A DNA stretch of 11,124 bases from NZWG01 sp964478995 (GTDB lineage: Bacteria > Fidelibacterota > Marinisomatia > Marinisomatales > UBA1611): assembly GCA_964478995.1 (NCBI GenBank), contig CAYZJY010000065.1, forward strand, positions 1 to 11,124. Reading direction: 5' to 3'. Below the pieces are notes generated by a model. The model was not told the DNA's origin and did not search any database. It saw only the letters and a list, made by a program, of their open reading frames with translations. The position numbers were made by a program, and so were the translations under genes. Every line of letters starts with the position of its first letter. Positions within the stretch are counted from its first letter, which is position 1. Below are positions 1 through 7,921 of this stretch, one piece after another.

Positions 1-107
1 CCAAAATACAAAATTCATAAAAATGTTTACAATTAAAGTGTGAATAATTAAGTTTACTGTATAGCGCCATTTAGGTAATCCATAGTTAATTTGGCAAAAA
101 AAAAACC
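1..107 (+). promoter_or_regulatory. AT-rich leader upstream of the envelope operon, probable promoter region
   Basis: This is the only sizeable gap before the first four genes, so the operon promoter probably lies here or just upstream. A TTTACA (26-31) resembles a -35 box, but no good -10 box sits 16-18 bp downstream of it. A TATAGC (60-65) preceded by TG resembles a -10 box without a matching -35. A similar TGTATAG string occurs ahead of the last gene (10912-10918 region). A run of ten A (96-105) lies just before the ribosome binding site. No operator or riboswitch is recognisable. Confidence 0.3.
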
Positions 108-111
108 GAGG
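108..111 (+). promoter_or_regulatory. Ribosome binding site GAGG of the first gene
   Basis: GAGG lies 4 nt before the ATG at 116. The spacing is short, but the start is otherwise forced: an in-frame TAG at 83-85 blocks upstream extension, and the next in-frame ATG is about 120 codons in, beyond the signal sequence. Confidence 0.6.
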
Positions 112-115
112 TAAT

Positions 116-3100
116 ATGAAGGGGAATAGCGGAACTCCAAATCCATCCTCATATGGATGGAATCAAATCATAGTAGTAATCCTATTATTTTCTCGTTTGT
201 TAGGTCAGGGGTATGATGTTGTTGGCCGTGCATTCAATGAAGAAGGGAAAAAAATAGGACCTGTTAGAGTAGTCCTGTATGATCAGGATAAGAAAAAAGT
301 TATTGAGGTTGAGACACCCAATAGTGGAAAATTCAAATTGAAGAATATTCCTGATGGGAAGTATACCTTGAACTTTTATGGTCCTGATGGTTATGGCATA
401 ACAGAAAATATTACAATAAGTGGTGCAAAGATAGCGGACCTTGCTCCTAAACTGAACTCCAACCCAGACCAAGTACAGATCAAAATGGAACCAGCTGGGA
501 ATGGTGCATCCTTGAATTGGCAGGCTGTGCCAGGTGCATCAGAATATATTGTCTATAGAGACAATAATGAGATAGGTACGGTCCGTGAAACTTTTTATCT
601 TGATGCTGTAGATCCAGGTCAGACATTTGCTTACAATGTAGTATTAGTCAAGACTGATAAGACGATGGGAGGTCGCTCGATCACTGAATATGGTAAAGCA
701 CTAATGGCACCACCTGAGAATTTGGCGGCTGAAGCCAAAAAGAATAATGTGAAATTATCTTGGGATGCTGTAGAGGATGCAACAGGGTATGCCATATACA
801 GGGATGGTGAGAAGGTCAATTCTACCCCAGATAATTCATACACCGATTTTAAATTGAAATATGAAACAGAGTATTCATACACTGTTGCTACTCTCGACCA
901 TCATTCTGATGAGGGTAACCAGTCAGTGAGCATATTTTCTGCTACGCATCCAGAAATTGCAAAAGTAAAGGGTCTAAAGGCAGAAAGTGGAGCAAATCAA
1001 GTTACTCTGAATTGGAAAACAACAAAGAACAGTATTAGTTATTATGTTTATCAAAACGGTACTCTCATTGATTCAACAACCAGTTTGACTGCAAGTGTTA
1101 CGACTGAGGCTGGTACTGAAAATTGTTTTACAGTTGCTGGCGTAGATAAATATGGTTCTATCGGCCCTAAGTCTGATGCTGCCTGTGATAAGAGCCAATT
1201 TAGCCCACCCGACACCATCAATGTTGTCAACGATAGAAGAAATAATAATTTGATAGATTGGAACTTTGTAGAAGGGGCTAGTTCTTATAATCTCTATGCA
1301 AATGGTAAATTGCAAACCAATACGACCAAGAATGAGATCAATCTCAAGAAATTGAAATGGGATACTGAGTATACATATTACCTCACCTCATTAACAGAAG
1401 ATGGCATAGAAGGACCTCCTTCCCCAGAGTATAAAGTAAGGACACCTAAGATCTATGTCATAGAGGGTCTTTTGCTAGATGAAACAGGTGATGAAAAAAA
1501 TGTCGACCAAGCAAAGGTCTTTTTATATGACTCCTCGGGTACAAATATGCTGGAAGAGTTTGTGGTCTCAAGGAATGGGAAGTTCAGATTTGATAATGAG
1601 ATCATTGCTGATCATTATACCATAATGGTCTATGGAAATGGAAGTGGTAATGGTGGCGATAGGGTACACGTGACCAATGCAGACATTCAAGACCTAAGAA
1701 TTGATCTATCTACCGAAGGCCTAAGACCAGAAGTATGGGTAGAAAGAGGTGTAGGACAATTAACGGTTCACTGGTCAGACATTCCACAAGCAAAATCATA
1801 TAATATCTATAAAAATGATAGAATGATCCAAAATGTAATAGGTGACACCTCTTATGTTGACATTGTTGCACCTGGTGTACCCACATCATACATGGTTCGT
1901 TCGATCGATCTATATGACCTAGAAGGTCCAACATCAAATACCATAACTGAAAAAGCATCATTTCCTCCTCCAGATCTAACAGTTTCAGTAGTAGCAGGTG
2001 GATACGCAGTTGAAGGTAGTGGGCGATTGATAAATCTAAGTTGGCCTGAAGTACCAGGAGTAGAGCAGTATGCGCTATACAGGGATGGAGAACTTTTGGC
2101 AAAGCAGTCAGAGTTGATTTATGAAGAAAAAGATCTGGAATGGAACACAGCCTATGTTTATGAGATAAACTCAATAGATGCAGATGGTATTGAGGGTGTT
2201 AATCAGATTGATTCTGTAACCACCCACCCTGAGGTAACGGCACCAACATTCAAATTGGAAGGGAAGGTCAATTCGATCGAGATAAGTTGGGATCCCATAC
2301 CAGGCATGGCTGGAAAATATAAGATCTTTAGAAATGGTGGAAACATAGCTGATCTGGATGCTCTTAGTTTCATTGACCCAGTGACTCCAGGTACAGAATA
2401 TTGTTATACCCTTGCTGCTGAAGACACATTTAAAACTGTTGGTCCAGATGCGGAAATTCAATGTGCCAAAGGTTATTTTGCACCACCAGGAAATTTTACT
2501 GGCAGGGTACTAAGAAATTATGCTGCTTTCACATGGGAGCCTGTCTTGGCTGCATCTGGTTATCGAATCTATAGAAATGGTGAGTTGATATTAGATACTC
2601 CGGATGCGACCGAACTTGTAGATGCAGATCTAAAATATGATACTTATTATACCTATGAAGCATGTAGTTATGATCAGGAAGGAGATGATGGACCAAAGAT
2701 CACATATCCTCTAACGACCCACGAAGAGGTCTTGGCTGTAGGGCTTACAGCAGAGGCAGATCTAGAAAAGGTCACCCTGAATTGGGAACGGTCAGATCTT
2801 CGTGTGGATCATACCTATAGGATCTATCGTGATGGGGAATTAATTACTGGTACAACTAATACTACCTATGAGGATTTTGTTCCTCCTGGAAAATTCTATT
2901 GTTATGATATCAAGGTCGTTGACAAATATGACACCGAAGGTCCTGCGTCAAATTCAGAATGCAAGAAAATAATGGTCAATTACCCTAGGATGCTCCAGGT
3001 GACAGGAGATGTAAGGAGAGTCATGTTTAGTTTCAAGCAAATGGTTGGTGCCGTAGTTTATAATATTTATGAGGTGGACAAAGACACTGATTCACTTACT

Positions 3101-4918
3101 TTTCTTACAAAGACAAAAAGTACAAATTATCAGCATAAGGGTCTCGACTTTGATACTGAATATTGCTATCAGATAGCAAGTGAAGATGGTGATGGTGATG
3201 AGGGCCCTAGGTCGCCGACCATGTGTGGATATGTATTGCCACCTCCACACCTTACTTTGATCGAAAAGAAATTCATGGAAAATACAGGTAATGGTGTGTT
3301 GGATGGCCGTGAGAATGGATGGGCAATATTTAAAGTGGTCAATGATGGTAGAAGTCCAGCAAGAGAACTGAAGCCGTGGTTAAAGCCAGAGAAAGGTACT
3401 TTGACACCTTCACTAAAGATCGATTCTGTTGAGACGATCCCAATCCTTGCTGTTGGAGATACCATCCAAATTGAGATTCCGATCTATGCAAAACTCAAGA
3501 TCGAGAGTGGGGATAGAAATTTCTTTTTTAGAGTAGAGGAATTCTCTGGACAACATCTTGAACCTGAGCCAATATCTTTCCCAACATTAAAGGTGACACC
3601 TCCCAACCTTGTGGTCACTGATTTTGCCATAGATAATGAATGGGGTCAGCACTATGTACCTAAGAATGAGGTGGTGACCATAACCGTCAGGGTACAAAAT
3701 CTTTCAGTTGGGCTTACGGATACTGCTAGTATCAAATTTAGTCGTGATAGTTCATTTGTAACCGAGGATGAGGACGAGTTACATGAATATGGACTTATTA
3801 GTGGCGGTGATAAGATAGATCTTAGTTTTGAGGTCTTTACAAGAGAAGATGATTTTACCATTGAACTTGAATTATATGATTATTTTGAGACAAGGAAAAC
3901 TGTTCCTATCTTTATTGAAACAATGAAGACATACAAGGGTAAGGATCAACTTGTTTTTTATGAGACACCCTACCCAAAGGATCTGATCATAGGTGAGAAG
4001 ACAATTTTACCTGACATCATTACCAACATACCAAGGGTTTCACTTGATAGAGAGACCATTGGCATTGTACTAGGAAACCTTGCATTCTGGGACTCAACTA
4101 TTGTGAGCAAACCTTCAACACAGGAGAATGTTAAACAGGTTAGAGAATATTTTCATGATCTATTCGGAATGTCAGACCATGAGATAGTTCCCAGCCAATA
4201 TTGGTTATTCAATGATGGAATATCTAGTAGTGACTTCAGGTCAATTTTTGACCCAAGTGTAGGATATGTGAAAAAGAAGATCGTTACCAATCTTGAGTAT
4301 TCTGAAAAAGATAGTTTAGACCTCATAATTTATTATGCAGGCGAGGGTACAACACATCAAGGTGAAAAGGTCTTATTGCCGTATGATGCAAATTCAAAGA
4401 ATAGTACAACCTTCTTTCCATTGAGGAATCTATATTCAGACCTTGCACATATTCAGTCCATGCCAGAAGTTGGTAATGTAACGCTATTCATGGATGTGGA
4501 TTTTAATAATGCTGCATTTGATCAAAACATTGTTAAAAAAGGTGAGATCAAAGAAGAAGATGCAAAGAAAAAGAAGAAAAAGAAGAAAAAGAAGAAAAAG
4601 AATCAGCCAGAAGAACCTATTGTCACTCTACCAAAGGAACTGATGCCTCCAGAGAGCATAACCGTATTTTTTGCTTCAGACATCAACCAATTAGCATATG
4701 AACACCCAGATCAAGGAAGTAGCATGTTTACCTATTATCTTCTTAAAGGTTTAAAAGGAGAAGCCGATAATGGTGACAAGAAGGTTACGGTATCAGAATT
4801 ACACAATTATGTTCTGAAAAATGTAGAGGATACGACAAAAACGCTCTATAAGGATTTACCTCAGATCCCGTTGCTTTTTACATCTAATCCTGAACGGGTG
4901 CTCTATAAATTACCTTGA
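116..4918 (+). CDS. Secreted FN3-repeat protein with C-terminal catalytically dead caspase-like domain
   Basis: No named protein is recognised; the domains are. Residues 1-31 form a signal peptide with a long polar n-region and hydrophobic 17-29, probably cut before Gln31. Then come a carboxypeptidase-regulatory-like domain (33-114), four FN3 domains (117-444), a second regulatory-like domain (445-533), six FN3 domains (536-1043), a beta domain opening with an NTGNGVLDGRE motif (1044-1162), a CARDB-like domain (1163-1270) and a caspase-like domain (1313-1600). The caspase fold is supported by GIVLGN (1316-1321), LIIYYAGEG (1403-1411), TLFMDVDF (1456-1463) and MFTYYLLKGLKGEAD (1537-1551). The catalytic His is replaced by Glu1410 and the Cys by Asp1462, and there is no Cys after 1037. 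Twelve consecutive Lys (1484-1495) interrupt the loop between the two caspase subdomains. There is no lipobox or C-terminal anchor, so it is exported to the periplasm or beyond. Role inferred: binding or scaffolding. Confidence 0.88.
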   Translation: MKGNSGTPNPSSYGWNQIIVVILLFSRLLGQGYDVVGRAFNEEGKKIGPVRVVLYDQDKKKVIEVETPNSGKFKLKNIPDGKYTLNFYGPDGYGITENITISGAKIADLAPKLNSNPDQVQIKMEPAGNGASLNWQAVPGASEYIVYRDNNEIGTVRETFYLDAVDPGQTFAYNVVLVKTDKTMGGRSITEYGKALMAPPENLAAEAKKNNVKLSWDAVEDATGYAIYRDGEKVNSTPDNSYTDFKLKYETEYSYTVATLDHHSDEGNQSVSIFSATHPEIAKVKGLKAESGANQVTLNWKTTKNSISYYVYQNGTLIDSTTSLTASVTTEAGTENCFTVAGVDKYGSIGPKSDAACDKSQFSPPDTINVVNDRRNNNLIDWNFVEGASSYNLYANGKLQTNTTKNEINLKKLKWDTEYTYYLTSLTEDGIEGPPSPEYKVRTPKIYVIEGLLLDETGDEKNVDQAKVFLYDSSGTNMLEEFVVSRNGKFRFDNEIIADHYTIMVYGNGSGNGGDRVHVTNADIQDLRIDLSTEGLRPEVWVERGVGQLTVHWSDIPQAKSYNIYKNDRMIQNVIGDTSYVDIVAPGVPTSYMVRSIDLYDLEGPTSNTITEKASFPPPDLTVSVVAGGYAVEGSGRLINLSWPEVPGVEQYALYRDGELLAKQSELIYEEKDLEWNTAYVYEINSIDADGIEGVNQIDSVTTHPEVTAPTFKLEGKVNSIEISWDPIPGMAGKYKIFRNGGNIADLDALSFIDPVTPGTEYCYTLAAEDTFKTVGPDAEIQCAKGYFAPPGNFTGRVLRNYAAFTWEPVLAASGYRIYRNGELILDTPDATELVDADLKYDTYYTYEACSYDQEGDDGPKITYPLTTHEEVLAVGLTAEADLEKVTLNWERSDLRVDHTYRIYRDGELITGTTNTTYEDFVPPGKFYCYDIKVVDKYDTEGPASNSECKKIMVNYPRMLQVTGDVRRVMFSFKQMVGAVVYNIYEVDKDTDSLTFLTKTKSTNYQHKGLDFDTEYCYQIASEDGDGDEGPRSPTMCGYVLPPPHLTLIEKKFMENTGNGVLDGRENGWAIFKVVNDGRSPARELKPWLKPEKGTLTPSLKIDSVETIPILAVGDTIQIEIPIYAKLKIESGDRNFFFRVEEFSGQHLEPEPISFPTLKVTPPNLVVTDFAIDNEWGQHYVPKNEVVTITVRVQNLSVGLTDTASIKFSRDSSFVTEDEDELHEYGLISGGDKIDLSFEVFTREDDFTIELELYDYFETRKTVPIFIETMKTYKGKDQLVFYETPYPKDLIIGEKTILPDIITNIPRVSLDRETIGIVLGNLAFWDSTIVSKPSTQENVKQVREYFHDLFGMSDHEIVPSQYWLFNDGISSSDFRSIFDPSVGYVKKKIVTNLEYSEKDSLDLIIYYAGEGTTHQGEKVLLPYDANSKNSTTFFPLRNLYSDLAHIQSMPEVGNVTLFMDVDFNNAAFDQNIVKKGEIKEEDAKKKKKKKKKKKKNQPEEPIVTLPKELMPPESITVFFASDINQLAYEHPDQGSSMFTYYLLKGLKGEADNGDKKVTVSELHNYVLKNVEDTTKTLYKDLPQIPLLFTSNPERVLYKLP
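464..3244 (+). repeat. Array of ten FN3 domains in alternating A/B pairs, split by one regulatory-like domain
   Basis: FN3 domains lie at about residues 117-198, 199-282, 283-363, 364-444, 536-616, 617-704, 705-789, 790-870, 871-955 and 956-1043. Each has an LxW or similar strand-B motif followed by a YxIYRDGE-like strand C. Odd-numbered copies have a PG turn (VDPGQ, VAPGV, VTPGT, VPPGK; EAGTE in the third). Even-numbered copies have L[KED][YWF][DEN]T at that place (LKYET, LKWDT, LEWNT, LKYDT, LDFDT). The copies are diverged in DNA, so the array is old. The regulatory-like domain at 1448-1714 separates copies 4 and 5. Confidence 0.85.
4565..4600 (+). repeat. 9-bp tandem repeat encoding twelve lysines
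   Basis: AAG and AAA codons recur with a 9-nt period (AAG AAA AAG), four units and purely A/G, giving Lys1484-Lys1495. It sits after the pseudo-catalytic Asp1462 strand, in the loop joining the large and small caspase-like subdomains. Its flanks are acidic and polar (KEEDA before, NQPEEP after). Units are a multiple of three, so copy-number change would alter loop length without a frameshift. Confidence 0.95.
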
Positions 4919-4939
4919 CAAATCCGTGCTTGATCGTCT

Positions 4940-7915
4940 ATGATAAGTCGACATTCATTCATTGTTACAATAAGTAGAGTTGCGCTTGTTTTTCATGCTT
5001 TAACCTTTATCTATTCACAAAATGTAAGTATCACTGGTTCAGTTATAAATCCAGCCAATAAGCCTGTAAAAAAGGCGGTTGTGACCCTAAGAAATTTAAA
5101 AGATGAGATCATCCAGGAAGGAATCACAAATCGAAAGGGTGAATTTAAATTAGAAGAGATAGAGCCAAAATTTTATTATCTGGTCATAGAACATGATGGT
5201 GATGGTTCAAAACGCATCAAGCTTAACCCACGAAAGAACAAGAATGAAGATCTAGATCTTTCAATATACCTAGAAGGACAAGATGAGGCCGTGGAATGTT
5301 ATTTATTCGGTGATGACCCCCCAACATCCTTTGATCCCATTCTAAATATCAAGTCCCTAGAGGTCAATACTGGTCCGGAACGTCTCATGATCAGTTGGAA
5401 GGACATAAGACAGGCAAAACTCTATGTTCTATATGAAAATGGCGAGAAGGTGTATGTAGGTGAAGATACTAGATTCGAAAAGGATGTATACCCCGGAACA
5501 GAATACTGCTATGAAATTCAAGCATCAGGAAATTATGGGCTCCAAGGAGAGATGTCTCCACCAATTTGCAAGAGTGCACCAACACAAAGTCCTAGAGACA
5601 TAACCATTGAACCTTTAAAAAATTCACTTTCACTTAATTGGGGGAGCACCGATGGCGCCGTATCCTATAAGATTTATAGAGATGATGAAGAGTTGGAGGT
5701 TGTAAATACAACTTCATTTTTTGATTCAGATTTAGAGTTTTCAAATGAATATTATTACAAGATAACCGCGGTCGATGGCATGAGAAATGAGAGCGTACCA
5801 TCAATCGAGATAAAATCCAAGACACATGAATTTGTTGATGTTCCGATTCTTTCTTCGATGAATAGTAAAACTAATATTGTTTTGATATGGAATGAAGTAG
5901 AAGGTGCGGATTCATATAATGTTTACAGAAATACCGAGTTTATTTCATCTGTTAATAGTACTTCATTTACTGACCCAATGCCTCCAGGAAAGGAATACTG
6001 CTACAACGTTTCCTGCGTAGATCAATATGATGTTGAGACAGAACTTTCAAATGAGCATTGTACCAAAGTTCCTCTGGCTCCCCCGAGGGGACTCCAAGCA
6101 GATGCAGATGTATCAAGCATGCACTTGAATTGGGACGAGGTTATAGGTGCAGATTACTACATGATTTACGAGAAATTTGATCAAGATTCAATCAAATATG
6201 TTGGTGAATCAAGATCTACACAATTCACTGTGGGGTCATTGGATTTTTCTGCAGATGTGTGTTTTGTTGTTACGTCAGTTGACATGGATGGCCAAGAAAG
6301 TGAATTTTCAGAATCAGCATGTAATATTGTATTTGATCCACCGCATTTTACAATACAAGGCATGACGATCAATGAACCATCAGGGAATGGCATGATCGAT
6401 GCACGGGAACGTGGAACCATGCAATTTTCTGTTTTTAATGATGGACAAAGTCCTGCACACAATATCATAGCATCAGTACTTCCAAAAGATCCGGATATCT
6501 TTCTTGTCATTGGAGAACCATTTGTTTTGGATACATTAGAGGCTGGAAGGATCAAATTCATTAAAATTGAGATTCAGGGAATGCTCCAGTTGGAGTCAGG
6601 AGAGCATGAATTTGAACTTTTACTATCTTCAAGAGAAAAGGTTGGTCTAGAGTTACCATATAATTTCAAAGTGGAATCTAAGTCAATGATCCCTCCTAAA
6701 ATGATCATTGCAGATTTTGCTGTTTCCAATGATTTTGGTACTCAATATATTCCAAAAGATGAGATAGTTGACCTTACGATTCGAATTCAAAATGTTGGTG
6801 AGGGTGATACTGAATCAGTATCAGTGCATGTCAAAGAAAATAGAACATATACCACACCTGAATTCACTGGTAATGTAACCCTGCCAGGTTTTAGACCAGG
6901 AGATTACATGGATGTGGAGATCCCTTTGATGAGTTCAGAGGATAATTTTGCAGTTGAGGTTGAACTAGTTGATTACCTAGGTCGTAGAACAGACCAGAGA
7001 ATAGACCTTGAAATAATGAGAAATTATAGATCTCCAATGCAATTGACGATCCAGGACATTGGTGCAGAAGATATCATATATTATCCCGATGAATTAGGTG
7101 AGGTTGATGTTGACCGTCGGATCCCATTGGGACGTAAAAATCCAAATGGATTAGCGGTGATCCTTGGAACCCAAGAATACCAAGATAAGAACTATGGTGT
7201 TCTCGATTATGCTGATCGGGATCGAGATGTGATGAGGAAATATTTTCGACAGTCATTTGGTCTGTCTGACTTTCAGATGCTTCCATCAAAGCCTTGGCAA
7301 ATGGAGGGAGGTCCCTCAGGAGACGAATATCGAATGATCTTTGACCCATACCAAGGAGATTTGAGAAAGAGGATCATTTCTGCTGAAAAATACTCAGAGA
7401 TGGATGAGATAGATCTCTATGTCTATTATCGTGGATATGGTGAGTGGGTGAATGGGAGACCTTTTTTGATTCCCAGAGATGCTAAGTTTGATCGTGATGT
7501 CACAAAATATCCACTAGAGGAAATGTTGAGCAGCCTTTCAAGGTTATCTGTATTAGGAAGCCTTAGGACGATCACTCTATTTCTTGACATTACCTATTTG
7601 GACCCTGAAGAATCTTCAGGACTTCTATGGGATTACCCAGATCTTCCAGAAAAGATATCCATATTAAGCTCTAACTCAAATGGAGAGACATCCCAGGTCT
7701 ATGATGATAAGAAACATAGTTTTTTCACTTATAGTTTACTTAAAGGGCTTGCAGGTAATGCTGATGATGGAAATAATGTGATCGATCTTGGCGAAATAAC
7801 TGAATACGTCTATAAAACAGTCCCTGAGAATCTTAGGACACAACCAGGTGCGATAAGGCAAAATCCAAAATTTAATGGAATGGATTTGAAACGAATTGTG
7901 CTTGATCTGCGTTAG
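4940..7915 (+). CDS. Secreted FN3-repeat protein with C-terminal caspase-like domain, inactive paralogue of the upstream gene
   Basis: Domains in order: signal peptide (1-26, probable cut before Gln27), carboxypeptidase-regulatory-like domain (27-112), linker with Cys120, four FN3 domains (132-213, 216-298, 299-379, 380-466), a GNG-motif beta domain (467-583), a CARDB-like domain (586-693) and a caspase-like domain (736-991). It matches the upstream protein in plan and sequence, for example 18 of 39 residues around the shared RxIFDP and YSExD segments. The caspase core is more canonical here (AVILGT, LDYADRDRDVMRKYF) and the small subdomain keeps FFTYSLLKGLAGNADDG. The catalytic His is Tyr833 and the Cys is Thr885, and no Cys follows 461, so it should not be a cysteine peptidase. 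It starts 21 bp after the previous stop with no clear Shine-Dalgarno, which suggests translational coupling. No membrane anchor is seen. Confidence 0.88.
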   Translation: MISRHSFIVTISRVALVFHALTFIYSQNVSITGSVINPANKPVKKAVVTLRNLKDEIIQEGITNRKGEFKLEEIEPKFYYLVIEHDGDGSKRIKLNPRKNKNEDLDLSIYLEGQDEAVECYLFGDDPPTSFDPILNIKSLEVNTGPERLMISWKDIRQAKLYVLYENGEKVYVGEDTRFEKDVYPGTEYCYEIQASGNYGLQGEMSPPICKSAPTQSPRDITIEPLKNSLSLNWGSTDGAVSYKIYRDDEELEVVNTTSFFDSDLEFSNEYYYKITAVDGMRNESVPSIEIKSKTHEFVDVPILSSMNSKTNIVLIWNEVEGADSYNVYRNTEFISSVNSTSFTDPMPPGKEYCYNVSCVDQYDVETELSNEHCTKVPLAPPRGLQADADVSSMHLNWDEVIGADYYMIYEKFDQDSIKYVGESRSTQFTVGSLDFSADVCFVVTSVDMDGQESEFSESACNIVFDPPHFTIQGMTINEPSGNGMIDARERGTMQFSVFNDGQSPAHNIIASVLPKDPDIFLVIGEPFVLDTLEAGRIKFIKIEIQGMLQLESGEHEFELLLSSREKVGLELPYNFKVESKSMIPPKMIIADFAVSNDFGTQYIPKDEIVDLTIRIQNVGEGDTESVSVHVKENRTYTTPEFTGNVTLPGFRPGDYMDVEIPLMSSEDNFAVEVELVDYLGRRTDQRIDLEIMRNYRSPMQLTIQDIGAEDIIYYPDELGEVDVDRRIPLGRKNPNGLAVILGTQEYQDKNYGVLDYADRDRDVMRKYFRQSFGLSDFQMLPSKPWQMEGGPSGDEYRMIFDPYQGDLRKRIISAEKYSEMDEIDLYVYYRGYGEWVNGRPFLIPRDAKFDRDVTKYPLEEMLSSLSRLSVLGSLRTITLFLDITYLDPEESSGLLWDYPDLPEKISILSSNSNGETSQVYDDKKHSFFTYSLLKGLAGNADDGNNVIDLGEITEYVYKTVPENLRTQPGAIRQNPKFNGMDLKRIVLDLR
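5333..6337 (+). repeat. Array of four FN3 domains (A-B-A-B) in the second caspase-like protein
   Basis: Copies 1 and 3 have the A-type PGxEYCY strand and a closing Cys. Copies 2 and 4 have the B-type LEFSNEYYY or LDFSADVCF strand. Cys pairs C190/C210, C354/C374 and C441/C461 are each 20 residues apart, consistent with a disulfide joining strand F to the domain's end. Confidence 0.82.
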
Positions 7916-7921
7916 AGTTAC

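Noticed and set aside
1710..2174. Long reverse-strand open frame of 154 codons, and other minus-strand frames inside the FN3 genes
   Set aside because: They lie fully within well-supported + strand coding sequence and have low-complexity, Leu/His-rich translations without domain motifs. They are shadows of the real genes.
4052..7912. Calling the two large proteins active caspase-family peptidases
   Set aside because: Fold-level similarity would give this label automatically, but both dyad positions are substituted in both proteins and no Cys exists in either C-terminal half.
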